NCBI GenBank assembly: GCA_973895155.1 | Contig: OZ316895.1 | Coordinates: 186,001-250,000 of the forward strand | Length of the DNA: 64,000 bases | DNA from: Marsupella aquatica | Taxonomy: Eukaryota; Marchantiophyta | Direction: 5' to 3' | Part shown: positions 30,803 through 42,887 of the stretch, piece by piece | Layout: each line of letters starts with the position of its first letter | How positions within the stretch are numbered: position 1 is the first letter of the stretch | The notes under the pieces: model-generated | The model's database searches: none | Told to the model about the DNA's origin: nothing | What the model saw: the letters and a program-made list of their open reading frames with translations, nothing else | Made by a program: the position numbers and the translations under genes

Positions 30803-33214
30803 TTAATTTGTTGTCGGGGATAGACGGCGTTGTGGATCCTGTCGGCTCTGCCACAACGCCTGAAGAAAATCCACGGTCCCTGTTGTAGCTCCCCACTTAA
30901 CCATTTCACCCAACTGGTCCACCTTTGGTGCTTCCTCCGGGATTGAAGCTAAAAAGGTGGATTCTATGGTAAAGCAGTCCTCGACCTCTTCTTCACCGTC
31001 CTCCAAGTCACTTTCCATAGGTTCTTGCCATAATCCGCTGGGGGGTACCTCTGGTCCAAAGACACTTTCTTCGGTTAGGTCAGTGAGGCATTCTAGCCAA
31101 CGTACCTCATCGGCGAATTCCAGTCCACTGTCGTATCCATCTCTCTCCCTGATGCTTTTCCTGCGGTCATCCTTGGTGTCCCAGGATACCGTGATAGATG
31201 GGGCCCCAAAGGTGAACTCCTTCTTACCCCAATCCTCTATCACCTTGGCTAGGTACAGCCATGGCCTGCCAATTAATAGCCGGAACGACGTAGGGTTTAC
31301 CGGCTTCATTACTACATAGTTAATGCTAAAGAAGATACCTCCTATCTCCGTCTTGATGCCGGTTAACACTCCCGTGGGAATGACTTGATACCCATTGGCC
31401 ATGTTTAACACTCTTCCAGTCATCTCCGGCGTTAGACCCCATCCTTTTGCTGTTGAATCAATCATAATACATACCCCTGATCCTCCATCAATGGGTACTT
31501 GCAATAATATTTCTCCTTGAATCATTAATGGTAATGTTGGGGCTCCTTGATCTTCTTCTATCATCAGCACATCGGATTTGGTTGCTACCTTGGGTAATCT
31601 TGGCTTGCCGAGAATCGCCTTCCTTAACTGCTTCCGAAAGTACGGGCTATTTTTCAATAATTGACCTACGGTTGCCGATACTCTAGATTCTAGCACATCT
31701 TTAGCCAGGTCATAGGGAACTATCGGCTTCTCTTCTGGCGGTGTCTCCATCTTGGCTTTGGCCTGTTTTTTCACGCTGGTTTCCACAGCCATTGCATCCT
31801 CCGAAGCAAACAACGCTTTTGCTCGTTTCACATCCTTGGCTATGGCTTCGGTATTCTCTAGGGTTTCTAATTCTTGCAATTGTTCCTTAACACTAGCCGT
31901 AATAGAGGGGTAGAACAACTTAGGGTGATCTCGATTGAAGTCGCTGTCCTTTGAAGGATTGGGCTCACTGGTGGGCTCATGGCTTACCTATGTTGCCGGC
32001 GCCTTTCCTTCCCCTTCTGTTGATGTTGACGAAGAGTCGATTCTTTCTTCCTTATCCTTCCCTTTATTTTTGGCCAGCCCATCCCACCTTTCCTTCCTTC
32101 TGGTAGATCGAGTAGAGACCCGGTAGCAATCATGATCCAAATCCTCTTCTGAGAAGGTTGATAGGGCCTCGGCCTCATCATCAGATGGTCCGAACTCTGC
32201 CTCGGTATCCATTTGCCATCCGAGTTCAATGTGGTTGATTTGAACTCCTCCGGGGGTAGTACCTGGCGGCAAGACCTTGACTGGCAAGAGCTTATGATTT
32301 GCGGCTAGGCCTGCCAACCACATAGGACATTGTCCTAGCATGTGACTCTCCTGTCGGCATCCCATACATAGCTAAGCTGGTTGTCCATCACCTTGTTTGC
32401 GTGCATTCGGGCATTCTCTAGCAAAATGACCAGGTTGACCACAATTATAGCATGCCGCAAATCTTTGCACATTCGGCCTAGGAGGTACTGACGGATTTTG
32501 AATAATCCGAGGATACATTTCTCCCGGATTGTTCCTTAATCCTGACCAGAGAGATGCAAGTCTATTGGATAGGTCTCGTGCTCCAGTCTCACTGATGCCA
32601 AAAACACTATCAGCGGCATTCCCTAAAAAGTACTCTACTTCTCCTTGACATGGTCTGACCTCAGCCACATGCCAAACATGACTAGTATTAAGTTTAGGAC
32701 ACGCATCTTTATGGTGTCCGGTTTTATAACATAAGGCACACCATATAGAGCTATCCTCCTGTACTACCTTCTTCTTCGGTTTTACCTCTGCTATTATAGC
32801 CTTAAGCTACTTGGTAAGGGCTACGATGTTATTTGGTGTTTTAGCCTCTAGCTTGACTTTCATCTTCCCCCTCCTTCTGCCCTTCCTTTTCCTAGTTTTT
32901 TCTTCTTCAAAACTAGAAGATGACTCACTCTTGCTACCTCCACTATCCGAGCTTGAGTTATCACTTCTTGACTTCTTAGAATGTTTCTTTTTCTTATCGT
33001 TTTTCTTATGGGTTGATCCTTCCTCCGATGAGGAACTCTTAGACTTAAGCTGTTTCTTCCGGCTTGTGATATCTGCATTAATGTGGTCCATTGCATGATT
33101 GAGGACTACCATTTTTCTCCTTTTTTCTCCACAAAAAGGACTCGAGTCCTTGCCATTTTGCATTAAATGTGCAACATATCCCTCAATGGCCAAGATTGAG
33201 GATACATATATCAA
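30803..33214 (-). pseudogene. Ty3/gypsy-like gag and protease remnant
   Basis: Minus-strand frames in order: 33,214-32,807 (charged, Ser/Lys-rich), then past a TAG to three CX2CX4HX4C zinc knuckles (CALCYKTGHHKDAC; CYNCGQPGHFAREC, about 32,430; CMGCRQESHMLGQC, about 32,360), then 31,918-30,803. The last has an aspartic-protease-like core, VPIDGGSG (usual D[ST]G) and FRLLIGRPWL, as in gypsy gag-protease regions. Gag packages element RNA and the protease matures the polyprotein. Reverse transcriptase, RNase H and integrase are absent. At least two stops (about 32,806 and 32,371) break it. It abuts A5 in the same orientation and may be the internal region of that family, but this is not proven. 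Confidence 0.75.
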
Positions 33215-34236
33215 AGGCTAGATTTGAACTGGTGAACTGATTCCATTAAATGAACTTTTTTGGATTTAGTAGGACCCTAGTAAAGCTTGCACTCGTATCC
33301 TCATATAGAGTACTTATGATGTGTTTAATGTCCTCGAGGCGAGTAGCCGTCGTTTACTTTTCAAAAAAAGGACTCGGAAGTCTTGGAAACCTACAATAAA
33401 TGTCCTCGCAATCCCCGCCGGCCAGGACATTTTGAAAACAAGGACTCCAAGTCCTTCCAACTTTGGCGCGATAGTCTCAACAGTAGTAAGGACTCGAGGA
33501 CAAAGGAGTATTATTGAGAGTTTTATGCCTGAGCTATCAAATTTTACGAAGTGTTTCATGGTGGACACCAAGCAGCTTGAGGTCCATAGCCAAAATCAGT
33601 AGTGTTCGAGTGTTGGGGCAGGAAGAGAGAGCGACGAGAAATTGCAAACGAGTAGGTATTTTGTTGCGCATTGCAAGATTGTCCATGTTGGCCCGGCCCA
33701 TTCAAACCATTGAGATAATTACAGCCCGAGAGCTCTCGTCTCAGCAGAGTTTATTGGCAACAAAGGGAAGCTAGTGGAGGACGGCCAACTTACTTCCGGA
33801 AGCGATTTCATTGTTTTTCTCACATCTGAGCACTTCAACGGGTTGCTGACATAGGTTTGGTTTGCACATGATGATCAAACTCTCAAAAATGATGGCTAGC
33901 ATTCTTTTGATTCCTTAGCTAACTTTTCGATAGACCGTCGTATGTACCCCTATCTGTTCGCGTGCTATTAACACGGGATTATCCGTCAGCTGCATTGGTT
34001 GGAGTAATGCAACCTTCTAATTCCATTGTGTAATGCATGTAGGCCGAGCGGGCGGTTTGTTTGAAGCTAGCGGAGGAAATTTTACCCAATTCGTTGGTGA
34101 TTGAATCCAACCAACATCCATTTTCAATCCGCAGCAGTCCTGAGGTAATAATGTAGGTGTTGGCCCGATACGCTTGCTTATACTTTGAGTTTTCACCACA
34201 ACTTTCCTCTGTACTAGCATATTTTTGAATGCCGTC
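33130..34236. other. Spacer with AAGGACT/AGTCCTT palindromes
   Basis: No supported gene. A perfect 16-base palindrome AAGGACTCGAGTCCTT lies at about 33,137-33,152, and further AAGGACT or AGTCCTT half-sites occur to about 33,500. The same words build the array at 36,937-37,360. 33,840-34,230 may include the promoter of the following gene. Confidence 0.45.
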
Positions 34237-37200
34237 ATGGATGCCTCAACTGATAATCCAGAAGCTCCTAGAACTTCTACTCTTGAGCTAGGAGAAATGG
34301 AGATAGTTACAGTCCCAGACCCTGTTCTCCCTCGTAGCAGCAGAGTCCGGTCCACTAGCAAACCAACCACGTATGTCTCCCAAGCTACAGATCGTGCTTC
34401 TCCCGACTCTCCAGCTCTTGTAGAGAGTATCAAAACTTCAAAACCAAAGACTAAGGTGGAGCCGCCTCTAGAGCCATGGGATCCTAAAGATTATGTGAAG
34501 GACGCAGAGTATTTCCATGTCACATTTGGTCTTCCAAATGAAGGTGTTAATCCTCATAAGATCAAAGACATTTCGAAGGAGCAATTGGCCAAAGTGTTTG
34601 GAGAGAAAGACAGGAATGGGTATAAGTTGAGTCTCTGTGTGGGCCTCCCAATTGAGGAGGTTTTGCAGCTATCCCAAGTCGTGGATGGTTACGATGCACC
34701 AGTGAATGGATTCTTGTCTTTCACTTTCATCAAAGGGGCATATGCAGAAAGGATCCAAAGGCGAAAGGTGGACTGGTGTGTGTATGCGGTGTCGAAGCTG
34801 AAGGGGCAAATTGCCCAATGGGAGCGAGATGGCAAGGGTAAGCCAGATGGGCCTCCTTGCGTTAGGAGGTTGCGTCTGTATTTGCCACCAGTGCCTCAGG
34901 AATTTAGTGAAGATACTCATAATCAGGTTAGGAAAAAGATTTGTATCAAGCATCAAGCGCCAAGGGGCAAAGCTCATCCGGGGACAGCCAATTCAGGAGC
35001 GGATTTTGGTAGCAAGGGAAGCGCACACGAGAGCGCACATCCCAAACCATTGGAGGCTGCCCTTTCTGCCCCCGCAACAACGCTTCTCCCTGCCAAGCCT
35101 ATTTCTCCTGTTGTCCCTATAGTGCCAAGAAGTCTTTTGCTTGCTATTCTGGATGGGCAAATAGTCACGATCAAATGCAGTCTTAGAGACACCCATGAGA
35201 GCATCAGTAAGGTTCAGAAGACTCTGCAAGACTTGGAGGCAGCAAACAAGGATCATCCAAAACTCAGCTCTGGTCTGGTGGACCAACTTCAGAAACTACA
35301 GCAAGAATTGCAAGATGTGAGAATCAAAGTGAAGGCCGCAGACACCTTGTATGATGACATGTCAACGGAAATAGAGCTTGAGGAGCTCAAGGGAGAGCAA
35401 GATGAGGAGGTACAATGTCAGACCTGTCCCTGTGTCCATCAAACTATCTGTAGGCTGGATATATATGTTTAGTTGAGATGTTGGATTCAATTTAGCAGGA
35501 CGAGGCATTGATGCATTGACGACGAGCTGCAAATAATGTTGTCGTGTGCATATATTTTTTGGGGTGGGCAGGAAAGCTATGTTGTTATCCTGCAACAGAA
35601 GTTGGAGGAGGGTAACAAGGCCATGGAGGCTTTGAAGGAATCTGAGTCATTTATCCTAAAGGGGATGGCTACATTTGAGAAGCTCATTGAGACCAGGAAG
35701 AAGCGCTTTGAACAGTTACCACACAAGGTGGCTCGTTTGAAAGTTGTGGAATCACAGTTGGAAGGACATGTGAAGCGTTTGGAGTTGGCTGCAGCAGCTC
35801 AAAAGGCTGAATTGTCCATTTTGGAGCCTGTGTTGTCCAATCCATGTCCAACATTGCAGCTTCGATTTGTTCCCACATCAACTACGATAGTGGGAACTGA
35901 AGTGTTCGTGAGTAATTGTCCAGTTTGTTGCCACGGGTATCATTGTTTCAATTGGGTTCCAGCAAGTTGTGGCCACGCCTATCATCCGCATTGTTGATTT
36001 ACCTTGTTGGGGGATAAAACAAGGACAAGTTGTTGCTTTGCTTGTGGGGAACCCTTTTGTGAAGATTGGATTCGAAGTTGGGGTCTTCCAAAGAGAGCGG
36101 TAGACAAGCTGCCGTCAGGTGAAGGCTCCTATATTCAGGATTTGAAGGCAACATATGGGGCTAACAGTGCCCAATTGGGCACATGTCGTCACCTTTTGCA
36201 ACAGATGCAGTCCACGCAAGCAGTGGTATGTGTATAACCAGACTAGGCCTGCAGGTCATGTTTAGGTAGTTGGACAGTTTGAGTTTTTAGTTGGGCCATT
36301 AAGTGAATGTCGTCATTGTGTGTGCAGGAACAAGCCGAGGTCCAAGCAACTGTGTTGTTGAACAATGTGGACCACACTAGTGTGGTGCATGAACAAGGTG
36401 CCCCTGTGGATGAGTCTCCTGAAATGCCAGTGTTCAATTCCACAGCAGCCATCGGACTGCATGTGAGGAAGAAATAGAAGCAGGAGAGTGAAGTAGCTAG
36501 CAAGGTGACCAGTACCCCATTGACATCTCTTGAGCTTGGCACCTTGCCCTTCACTCCTGAGTCTCGCTCTCATGTTTCATTCAGGCAACTGTTGAGCCTT
36601 GTTCAAACTGAAGCAGGAGAAACATCTCCTCCATAGTCCAGGAGTGCAATCCAATCCCAAGTTGTTCCTCGCAAGTCATCAATCTCCAGGAAAAGATTGC
36701 AACTTCTTGTGAGAGACCCGTAGCAAAAGGAAGAAGGTTTTTCTCTGGGTGCTGTAAACTGAATAATATAGAAAATCGTTTTATGTGCAGCAAACTAAAT
36801 CAGGGCGGAAAACAAGAGCCACTACTGTGAACTAGTTGTAGAGATCAAGCAGGTAACTATGGGTTTCCTACCTTGTGATGTTCTTTTGTCCTTTATTTGA
36901 TTGCCTTTGGTTGTCATTATGGTTTGTCACACTAGCAGGACTCGGACAACAAGGGCCAAGGAGTTCAAGTCCTTCTTAAGGACTTTCAGTTCTCGCTTGA
37001 GCACTTAAAGTCCTTCATAAGCACTTGAAGTCCTTATTGGAGTCGTGGGGCAAGGACTGGGAGTCCTTCGGCCATGACTAGGACTTGGAGTCCTTGGGTA
37101 GAGTCCTTGGGAAAGGACTAGTAGTCATTGGGAAAGGATACGGAGTCCTTGGGAAGAGTCCTTGGGCAAGGACACGGAGTCCTTGGGGAAGGACCCCGAG

Positions 37201-38033
37201 TCCTTGGGAAAGGACAGGAGTCCTTGGGAAAGGACACTTAGTCCATCGACAAGAACACTGAGTCCTTGGCTAAGTCCTTCGGTAAGGACTCTAAGGATTT
37301 ACCAAGGACTTGGAGTGAGGAAGGACTTGAAGTCCTTGGGAAATCCTTGCAAAAGTCTGTCGAGTGAGAAAGTGCAAGAGTCTTTGGTTAGTTTGTTTGA
37401 TTCAAATTGTTGAATTCTTGATTTTGAGAATGAGGTGCTTCAGTTTTGCAGATGGAGAAGCTTAGCCTATATGATACTCTCCATGAGGTCAGGATTGATC
37501 AGATATGGGGTCTATGTGCTGGAGCCTTTACTTATGAAGGCTGTGGGGGAGTTTTGAGTGACGGCCGTCCCTGCACCTTGGGAAAGCACAAACGGAGGTT
37601 GAGAATGCAGAATCCTGAGTCACCTTTAGGTCCTCGATCACGCAACAGACTCCAGCACTCTTGTTCTAGGGATGGGGAAGGAACATACATGTATTGTTTT
37701 GCTGTGCAGGTTGGCGATGTGGTGCTTCAAGTGAATGAAGCTAATGGTCTGCAGTTGATGGGGATCTCGGGCCAGGACTATAGGGATTCTGATGATGAGA
37801 GGAGAGATGAGATCAGGGATCAGGTTTTGGCAAGGACTTGGATCATCAGGTATGTCAAGGGTGACAAGGGAGGAGATCTGCCTCGAGCATTGTACTTTGA
37901 AGAAATCAAAGTCGAGGCTCCAGCAGACGAGTCGTCTGTGGCCGAAGTTGGCCTTAGCAAGCTTAAGAATATTGTTGCTGACCTAGGGTCAGACATACTG
38001 GAGACATTCAGGTCTTTTAGCATCAAAAAGTAG
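34237..38033 (+). pseudogene. Five-exon gene with coiled coil and RING-H2 finger, stop-riddled
   Basis: Phase-0 exons can be drawn: 34,237-35,409 (before GTACAA), 35,572-36,225 (after GGGCAG, before GTATGT), 36,328 to about 36,710 (after TGTGCAG), 36,791 to about 36,855 (after TGTGCAG, before GTAACT) and 37,450-38,033 (after TTTGCAG). Exon 1 encodes a 391-residue segment with CVGLPIEEVLQLSQVVDGY; unknown family. Exon 2 encodes a heptad coiled coil, then CPVC...CGHAYHPHC...CFAC, a RING-H2 zinc finger as in E3 ubiquitin ligases, interrupted by TGA at 35,995. Exon 5 has a Cys-rich block (GLCAGAFTYEGCGG). Several TAG codons interrupt exons 3 and 4, mostly where CAG is plausible. Correct splice phase throughout suggests a once functional gene. 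It converges with the transposase-like gene at 39,275. Confidence 0.55.
36937..37360. repeat. Palindromic AAGGACT/AGTCCTT minisatellite in an intron
   Basis: About 420 bases made almost entirely of AAGGACT and AGTCCTT words with short spacers (TTGGGAA, TTGGGC), in units of roughly 18-24 bases. Because the two words are complementary, single strands could fold into many alternative hairpins. It fills the intron before the last exon of the RING-H2 pseudogene. Confidence 0.85.
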
Positions 38034-39274
38034 GCAGTCAAACTATACAAGAGGAAGGGTTTCGGATGGCTGGGTTAAATCATCTGGTTTTGGATGATAC
38101 TTTGTTAGGGATTGAGGCCTTGTGAGCCTCGTTTTCATTGTAAGACTTTTTCTTACCAACCATGTATTCATCTCAGAATTTGGTGCCTGGTTACAATTTA
38201 CAGAGTTTGAAGAAAATCGCACATGTTATTCATGCCCACATTCATGTCTATTTTAATTGAGTGGTTTGGTCACAAAAGCTCCATACATTTCGACTTTTGT
38301 TTCCACTAGGATCCTGTCTACGTGTGGGTGCTGCAAATTCCTTGCGGGATAATGTCTAGCTTCAACATGGGACACTTCTCCAGACCCGCTTTACTTTGAA
38401 GTATTGGCAAAGTGCATTATTATGGTTTATGTGATTTTTTCTATTGTTCTTTAGTCATGGCGAGCAACAGAACCATGCGGGTGTCCCCAACGTGATCAAA
38501 ATTATTGCCCCGCCGGTGAAATATTGAATATGTAATATTGAGTACATGCAAAAATGATAATTTAACTCTCTCAATTGAGAGACAAAGTGCCTCAAAACCA
38601 ATAAAACTCCCACTGGGATAGATATTCAATATTGTCCTAGTAAAGCCCCTTCAGGGTCGGACGAGTAGAATGGGAAACCTTGGAAAGAACCTGAAGACAT
38701 CAAGTATTTAGGCGACAAGGAATCTGTTCATGGATATGGATGGATTTAGGGTTTGTGCTATGTAAGCACTTTTCTGCAATTTTATTGAGGCACTTTAGCT
38801 ACTCAGAAAAAGTCTTAAAAATTGTTAGCATAGAGATTGTAGATAGTAGAAGCCACGGCTTAAGATTCACCACTTTTGGAGTTTAGGATTAGAAGTGAAA
38901 AATAGTCAAAGATGATAGATTTGTATGTTTTGTCAAAAAAGTATAATGACACTTAGTCATTCCGACACTTTTGAGGGACACTACCATTACAGCAGTACTT
39001 ACACAATGTTACTGGTTCTGCCTGACGGGTTGTGACCAACCATTGTTGATGCGAAAATGAAATGAAGGTGAAAAATAAGTCAATGCGCGCCTTACATTAA
39101 ATCTTTGAACAATTTTACAGTTCCATAAAAACCAGCCTCGCCTACGAGACAGAATTCTTGGAAATCTTCATGTAAGACAAAACTAGCCTCACCTACGAGA
39201 CTGAAACTTTGGATATCCTCATCACACACATCCAGAACCTACAGAACCTACACCTGCAGCGAGTCTTACAGAAC
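38034..39274. other. Spacer between convergent genes
   Basis: No supported gene. AT-rich 3' flank of both neighbours. At 39,241-39,290 a 27-base phrase (CAGAACCTACACCTGCAGCG) is duplicated in tandem across the stop codon of the minus-strand gene. Confidence 0.4.
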
Positions 39275-40627
39275 CTACACCTGCAGCGAGTCATAAATGG
39301 CTTCTATAGTGTCTGAGTCTAGTGTGTAAAATCTAGCACCTCGTCCCTTGCCTCCCTTGGGCACGTCACATGGTGTCAAACCAAATCGAATGTGAATGAC
39401 TTCCCCTGGGTGGCAGTAGCTGAAAGGAGAAGCAGAATTGAAGACAAACTTGTTTTCAGATCCTGGATATGGTTGGAACCACCTCCCCTTTAAGGCCATG
39501 TCCCCTGCCTTGAATTGTACCTGGTACCCATCAGCAAAACTCTTTGTGACTGTGTGGAGCACCTCTTCGCACTGATAAATGTAGAAATCTACATTATCTT
39601 GATTCGGTTGACAAGCACGACATGCATAGAAATCTCCCAATTGGACACATTCTGGCAGAGAGATGTTGTGAAGCAGTCCTTCACCCTCTCCGATGTTCTG
39701 TACATTAGGTCTGACATCTGCCTGCAATACCCCTTTGACCATCTCTAGGCGATACTTGCCCACCCATTCCTTGTTCTCACAATTCATTGGATCATCATCA
39801 ACACAAGCTACACAAAAACAACTGAGCTCTCGAACTTGCAACAATGTTGACAAACTCTTACTAAATCCATCAAAGCAGTGCAAAGATCTACAATCCTTGA
39901 GTGGATCACAATCCCACTTCTTCCTTCTGTTTACAGTGCCAACTGGAATTTCCCAAAAAACACGTTGAACGAGTTGCACATCACCATACTCTTGCAATTG
40001 ACCAACGACAAACTTGTCTTTGCAAAACTTACCACATCTGATGCACCCTCCAGACGATGACCATTGATGCCTTTCAGTTGCTCAGTTGCAAGCCCGGTCT
40101 TGATGTGACCTCCGAGAGCATCCTATTACAGCATACCAGAAACACAAATTAGAAGTCTCTTCGGTGTGCAAGTCTGGACATCCAACTCCATTAGAAACTT
40201 ACTACACTTCAGTTGAAAGGCGGGTATTCACAGAATTGGTTGCAAAGTGTGTTCAAAAGATACTCACAGCAACACCCTTCCCATGGCCAGAGGCATGGAA
40301 GAACCATTTCATCCGTGCACCAAACCTCGAGTAGTACCTACTGACGTAATAAAATGGTCTGCAGGCCTTGAACTGAGAGGCAGCCCCATCAGACCAAACC
40401 CAATGTTGATCAACATGAATGCCCTGATCAGCCATCCACTCCCAATGTGCATCCATGCAATGTTGCACAAAAAGAGTGTCATGACAGTTATCGTCACTAA
40501 TGTAGAAATGGTAATCGGCTATAATATCACGAGTCCTATCAGCATTTTGTGCTGCTTGCACAGGCCTACCCACTGCAGCTTCAAGTGAATCGGCATCTTC
40601 CCTATGTCTATAGGTAACATGGATTAA
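39275..40627 (-). pseudogene. WSDG-type transposase-like gene, 5'-truncated
   Basis: Minus-strand exon 40,627-40,268 encodes LIHVTY, YISDDNCHDT, HWVWSDGAASQFK and WFFHASGHGKGVA, ending at GTGAGT. After an intron with good borders (40,267-40,123), exon 40,122-39,275 continues in phase with DALGGHIK, then changes frame near 40,010-40,060 into a 240-codon frame with Cys-rich motifs (RELSCFCVAC) and a C-terminal GRWFQPYPG domain. The SDD, WSDG..SQFK and GHGKG.(A/C)D..GG series is one I associate with uncharacterised transposase-like (probably RNase H-fold) proteins in mosses and animals; from memory. The 5' end is cut at 40,627 by the TGTGACACGG terminus of another element. The frame change and truncation argue against activity. 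Confidence 0.55.
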
Positions 40628-40924
40628 TGTGACACGGGTAACGTGTCACTTGACCGAACCCAGGTCGTAGATTAGGACTTATACGGTCATTAGGACCGTA
40701 GCCATAGCGTAGAATAGCACGTATAGCCGTCAAGTTGCCATTATGATTAGATTAGGAGTAGGTTAAGATAACCGAATAATTACGAGTTCAGGAAAGGGAT
40801 TATTACGCACGACCGAGGTACGGTGGCGGCAGCGGAGTAAAAATCAGTTAGAAGAATCACGCTTGGACCGAGGCGCCGACTTCAGCTCGTTATCAATGAC
40901 CAAACGAGCTGAAGCCATTCTTTG
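40628..40924 (-). mobile_element. LTR-like fragment of a third family
   Basis: Begins TGTGACACGGG exactly where the transposase-like exon stops. The first bases form a perfect 8-base stem (GTGACACG/CGTGTCAC, 40,629-40,649) around GGTAA. No coding. It runs into family A sequence at about 40,925. The TG start and stem suggest an LTR terminus; the other end is not seen. Confidence 0.4.
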
Positions 40925-42181
40925 TTGATGAGTTCATCGAGGCCATCGTTATCTTTGTTGATGGTCCTGGGAACGATCGGAACTCCTTGTCAGGTAAGGT
41001 CTTCCTGGTATCAACCTTGGTCTTATTACCCATCGGCAAGTCAAACACCTCGGCAATCACCCGGGGAGTGAGATAGAAATCCTTCCCATACACCCTCGTG
41101 GAATTGGTCTCGGGTTCCCATGATCCCACAAATTCTAATAAGTCTGAGTCCGGCACCTCCGGCTTCAGCCATGGTAATCTTACAAAGGCTTCCAAGCCGG
41201 ATCCGGCCATGAAGCCCTGGTACTTCTTGGTCTGCATGGGCGTAAAATATGCATCCTCCTCCCGTGCAAAATGTAATTGCACTTCCTCTGGTAGGGTCGC
41301 CGCCCAGCCTTTCCAGGTGTCATCCTTTGTTGGAATGGCATTGATGGGATCGACCTCCTCCTCTTGGGCTTCTCCCTGCCTCCTGTTCTGCTGCTCTGCT
41401 CGCTTCCTTGGTGCCGCCGACCTTGTTCTTTTTGCCGGGGTGGCCTCTTCGTTGTTGTTTCCTTTCCTCTTCATCTCGGCTGCCGTGGATGTTTCTCCTA
41501 GCACAGTTGCCTTCGTCCACCCCTCTGTGCTACCCTTCAACTCCCAGTGCACGTCGTTGCAGCGGTTGATGGCTTCCCGAATGCCGACGATTCTATCTTC
41601 GCAAAACAGAAGGTCATCGAGCTGATTGGCAGTAGGAGTCCACAAGAACTCGGCCTTGATGAGTTCTCCTCCTAAGAAGGCAGACTTTTGCAACTCCCAC
41701 AATCGAGCGAGCTCTTGCCGTTCTCGAGCTGCTCTCTCCGATTCTTCATCCTTGTAAGTCCTAGTGTACTTAGTTGCCCGTTCGAACAGGCATCCCCAAA
41801 AATGTGCCGCTTGATTGACATTGCTCATACCCTCCTTGAGTCGATCGTTGGTATCTGCTCCGGCCCAGAGTGCTTGCCTAAGCAATTGACAGTAGTTGGC
41901 CTTCCGTAGTCGTCTGCCCAGTTCGTGCTTGCAAATGAGCCACCATTCCTCGCGAGCGGTCCTTACCCCTCTCCTCCTCTAGTCTTTCCCCCCGTTGGTT
42001 ACCCCTAGCCGCCGATGCTTAGTGCGCCCTAACCCTAATCGTGTTCTCTCCCCCGGTGTCCTTACCTCCGGCCTCGGCCCGGGTTCCATAGTCACCCTTA
42101 ATTGTTTATATTTTCCTTGTTTTTGTTACTATACTAATGTGTTTATAGGGTACACCTCCATTTTCCCCACTTAACTGGCCT
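40893..42181 (-). mobile_element. Family A fragment (5' part in sense, copy A0)
   Basis: Follows A2 from the middle of the ORF to the 5' untranslated part. The minus-strand frame 41,885-40,893 (330 codons) encodes NQAAHFWGC...LPWLKPEVPDSD...DKEFRSFPGPSTK, then ends in a scrambled tail with a local TTTGTTGATG duplication. Upstream, one TAG (CAG in other copies) precedes 41,885. The right side ends within TTAACTGGCC near 42,181, missing the last 30-odd bases of the element. Confidence 0.75.
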
Positions 42182-42200
42182 AGCCACCTCCGTCTGCCCA

Positions 42201-42302
42201 GTTTGTATTCACTACAACCGCCTCAAGAAATACTATATGGACGAAGATGAAGTTGTTCGCGAGGACGCTTCACAATTAAGTGGGGAGCTATGTGATGCCT
42301 AG
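42201..42302 (+). pseudogene. Gypsy-like pol C-terminal tail joined to a family A terminus
   Basis: An open plus-strand frame from 42,201 encodes VCIHYNRLKKYYMDEDEVV and stops at TAG 42,300-42,302. A 'V..NRLK.Y' segment is typical of the extreme C-terminus of Ty3/gypsy integrases. The frame runs through AAGTGGGGAG (42,279-42,288), a plausible polypurine tract, and ends 12 bases inside the TGTGATGCC terminus. This is the order expected at a 3' LTR. The left side is a breakpoint against the minus-strand A0 copy. Confidence 0.5.
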
Positions 42303-42887
42303 CCAGGAATCACTGGGCTAGTTTAAGGGGAAAAGGGAAGTGTACCCTAGAAACACCTTAGTATAGTTACATAAATAAGGAAAATATAAACAATTAAGGG
42401 TGACTATGGAACCCAAGCCGAGGCCGGAAGTAAGGACGCCAGGGGAGAGAACACGATTAGGGTTAGGGCACGCTAAGTGCCGGCGACTAGGGGTAACCAA
42501 CGGGAGGGAGAACCAGAGGAGGAGAGGGGTAAGGACCGCTCGCGAGGAATAGTAGCTCATTTGCAAGCACGAACTGAGCAGGCGACTACGGGCGGCCAAC
42601 TACTGTCAATTGCTTAGGTAAGCGCTCAGGGTGGGAACAGATACCGACTATCAACTCGAGAAGGGTATGAGCAACGTCAATCAAGCGGCATATTTTTGGG
42701 GATGCCTGTTCGAATGGGCAACTGAGTACATTGGGACTTACGAGGACGAAGAATCGGAGAGAGCAGCTCGAGAACGGCAGGAGCTCACCCGATTGTGGGA
42801 GCTGCAGAAAGCTGCCTTCTTAGGAGGAGAACTCATCAAGGCTAAATTCCTGTGGACGCCTACTGGCAACGAGCTAGACGAGCTGGT
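42291..42887 (+). mobile_element. Family A fragment in plus orientation (start of a 3' LTR)
   Basis: Starts TGTGATGCCTAGCC and follows the sense strand of family A through the untranslated leader and the first part of the ORF. That part includes the 42,631-42,887 frame encoding NQAAYFWGC and FLWTPTGNELDEL. Sequence switches at 42,887 to the opposite strand of another family A copy, an inversion junction. Stops in the first ORF part make it non-functional. Confidence 0.75.

Noticed and set aside
30885-30900. AAGTGGGGAGCTAC as a polypurine tract at the end of the gag-protease remnant
   Set aside because: Here it lies inside an open frame and is not followed by a TG terminus; resemblance to the 42,279 tract may be chance or a displaced copy, so no feature was called.
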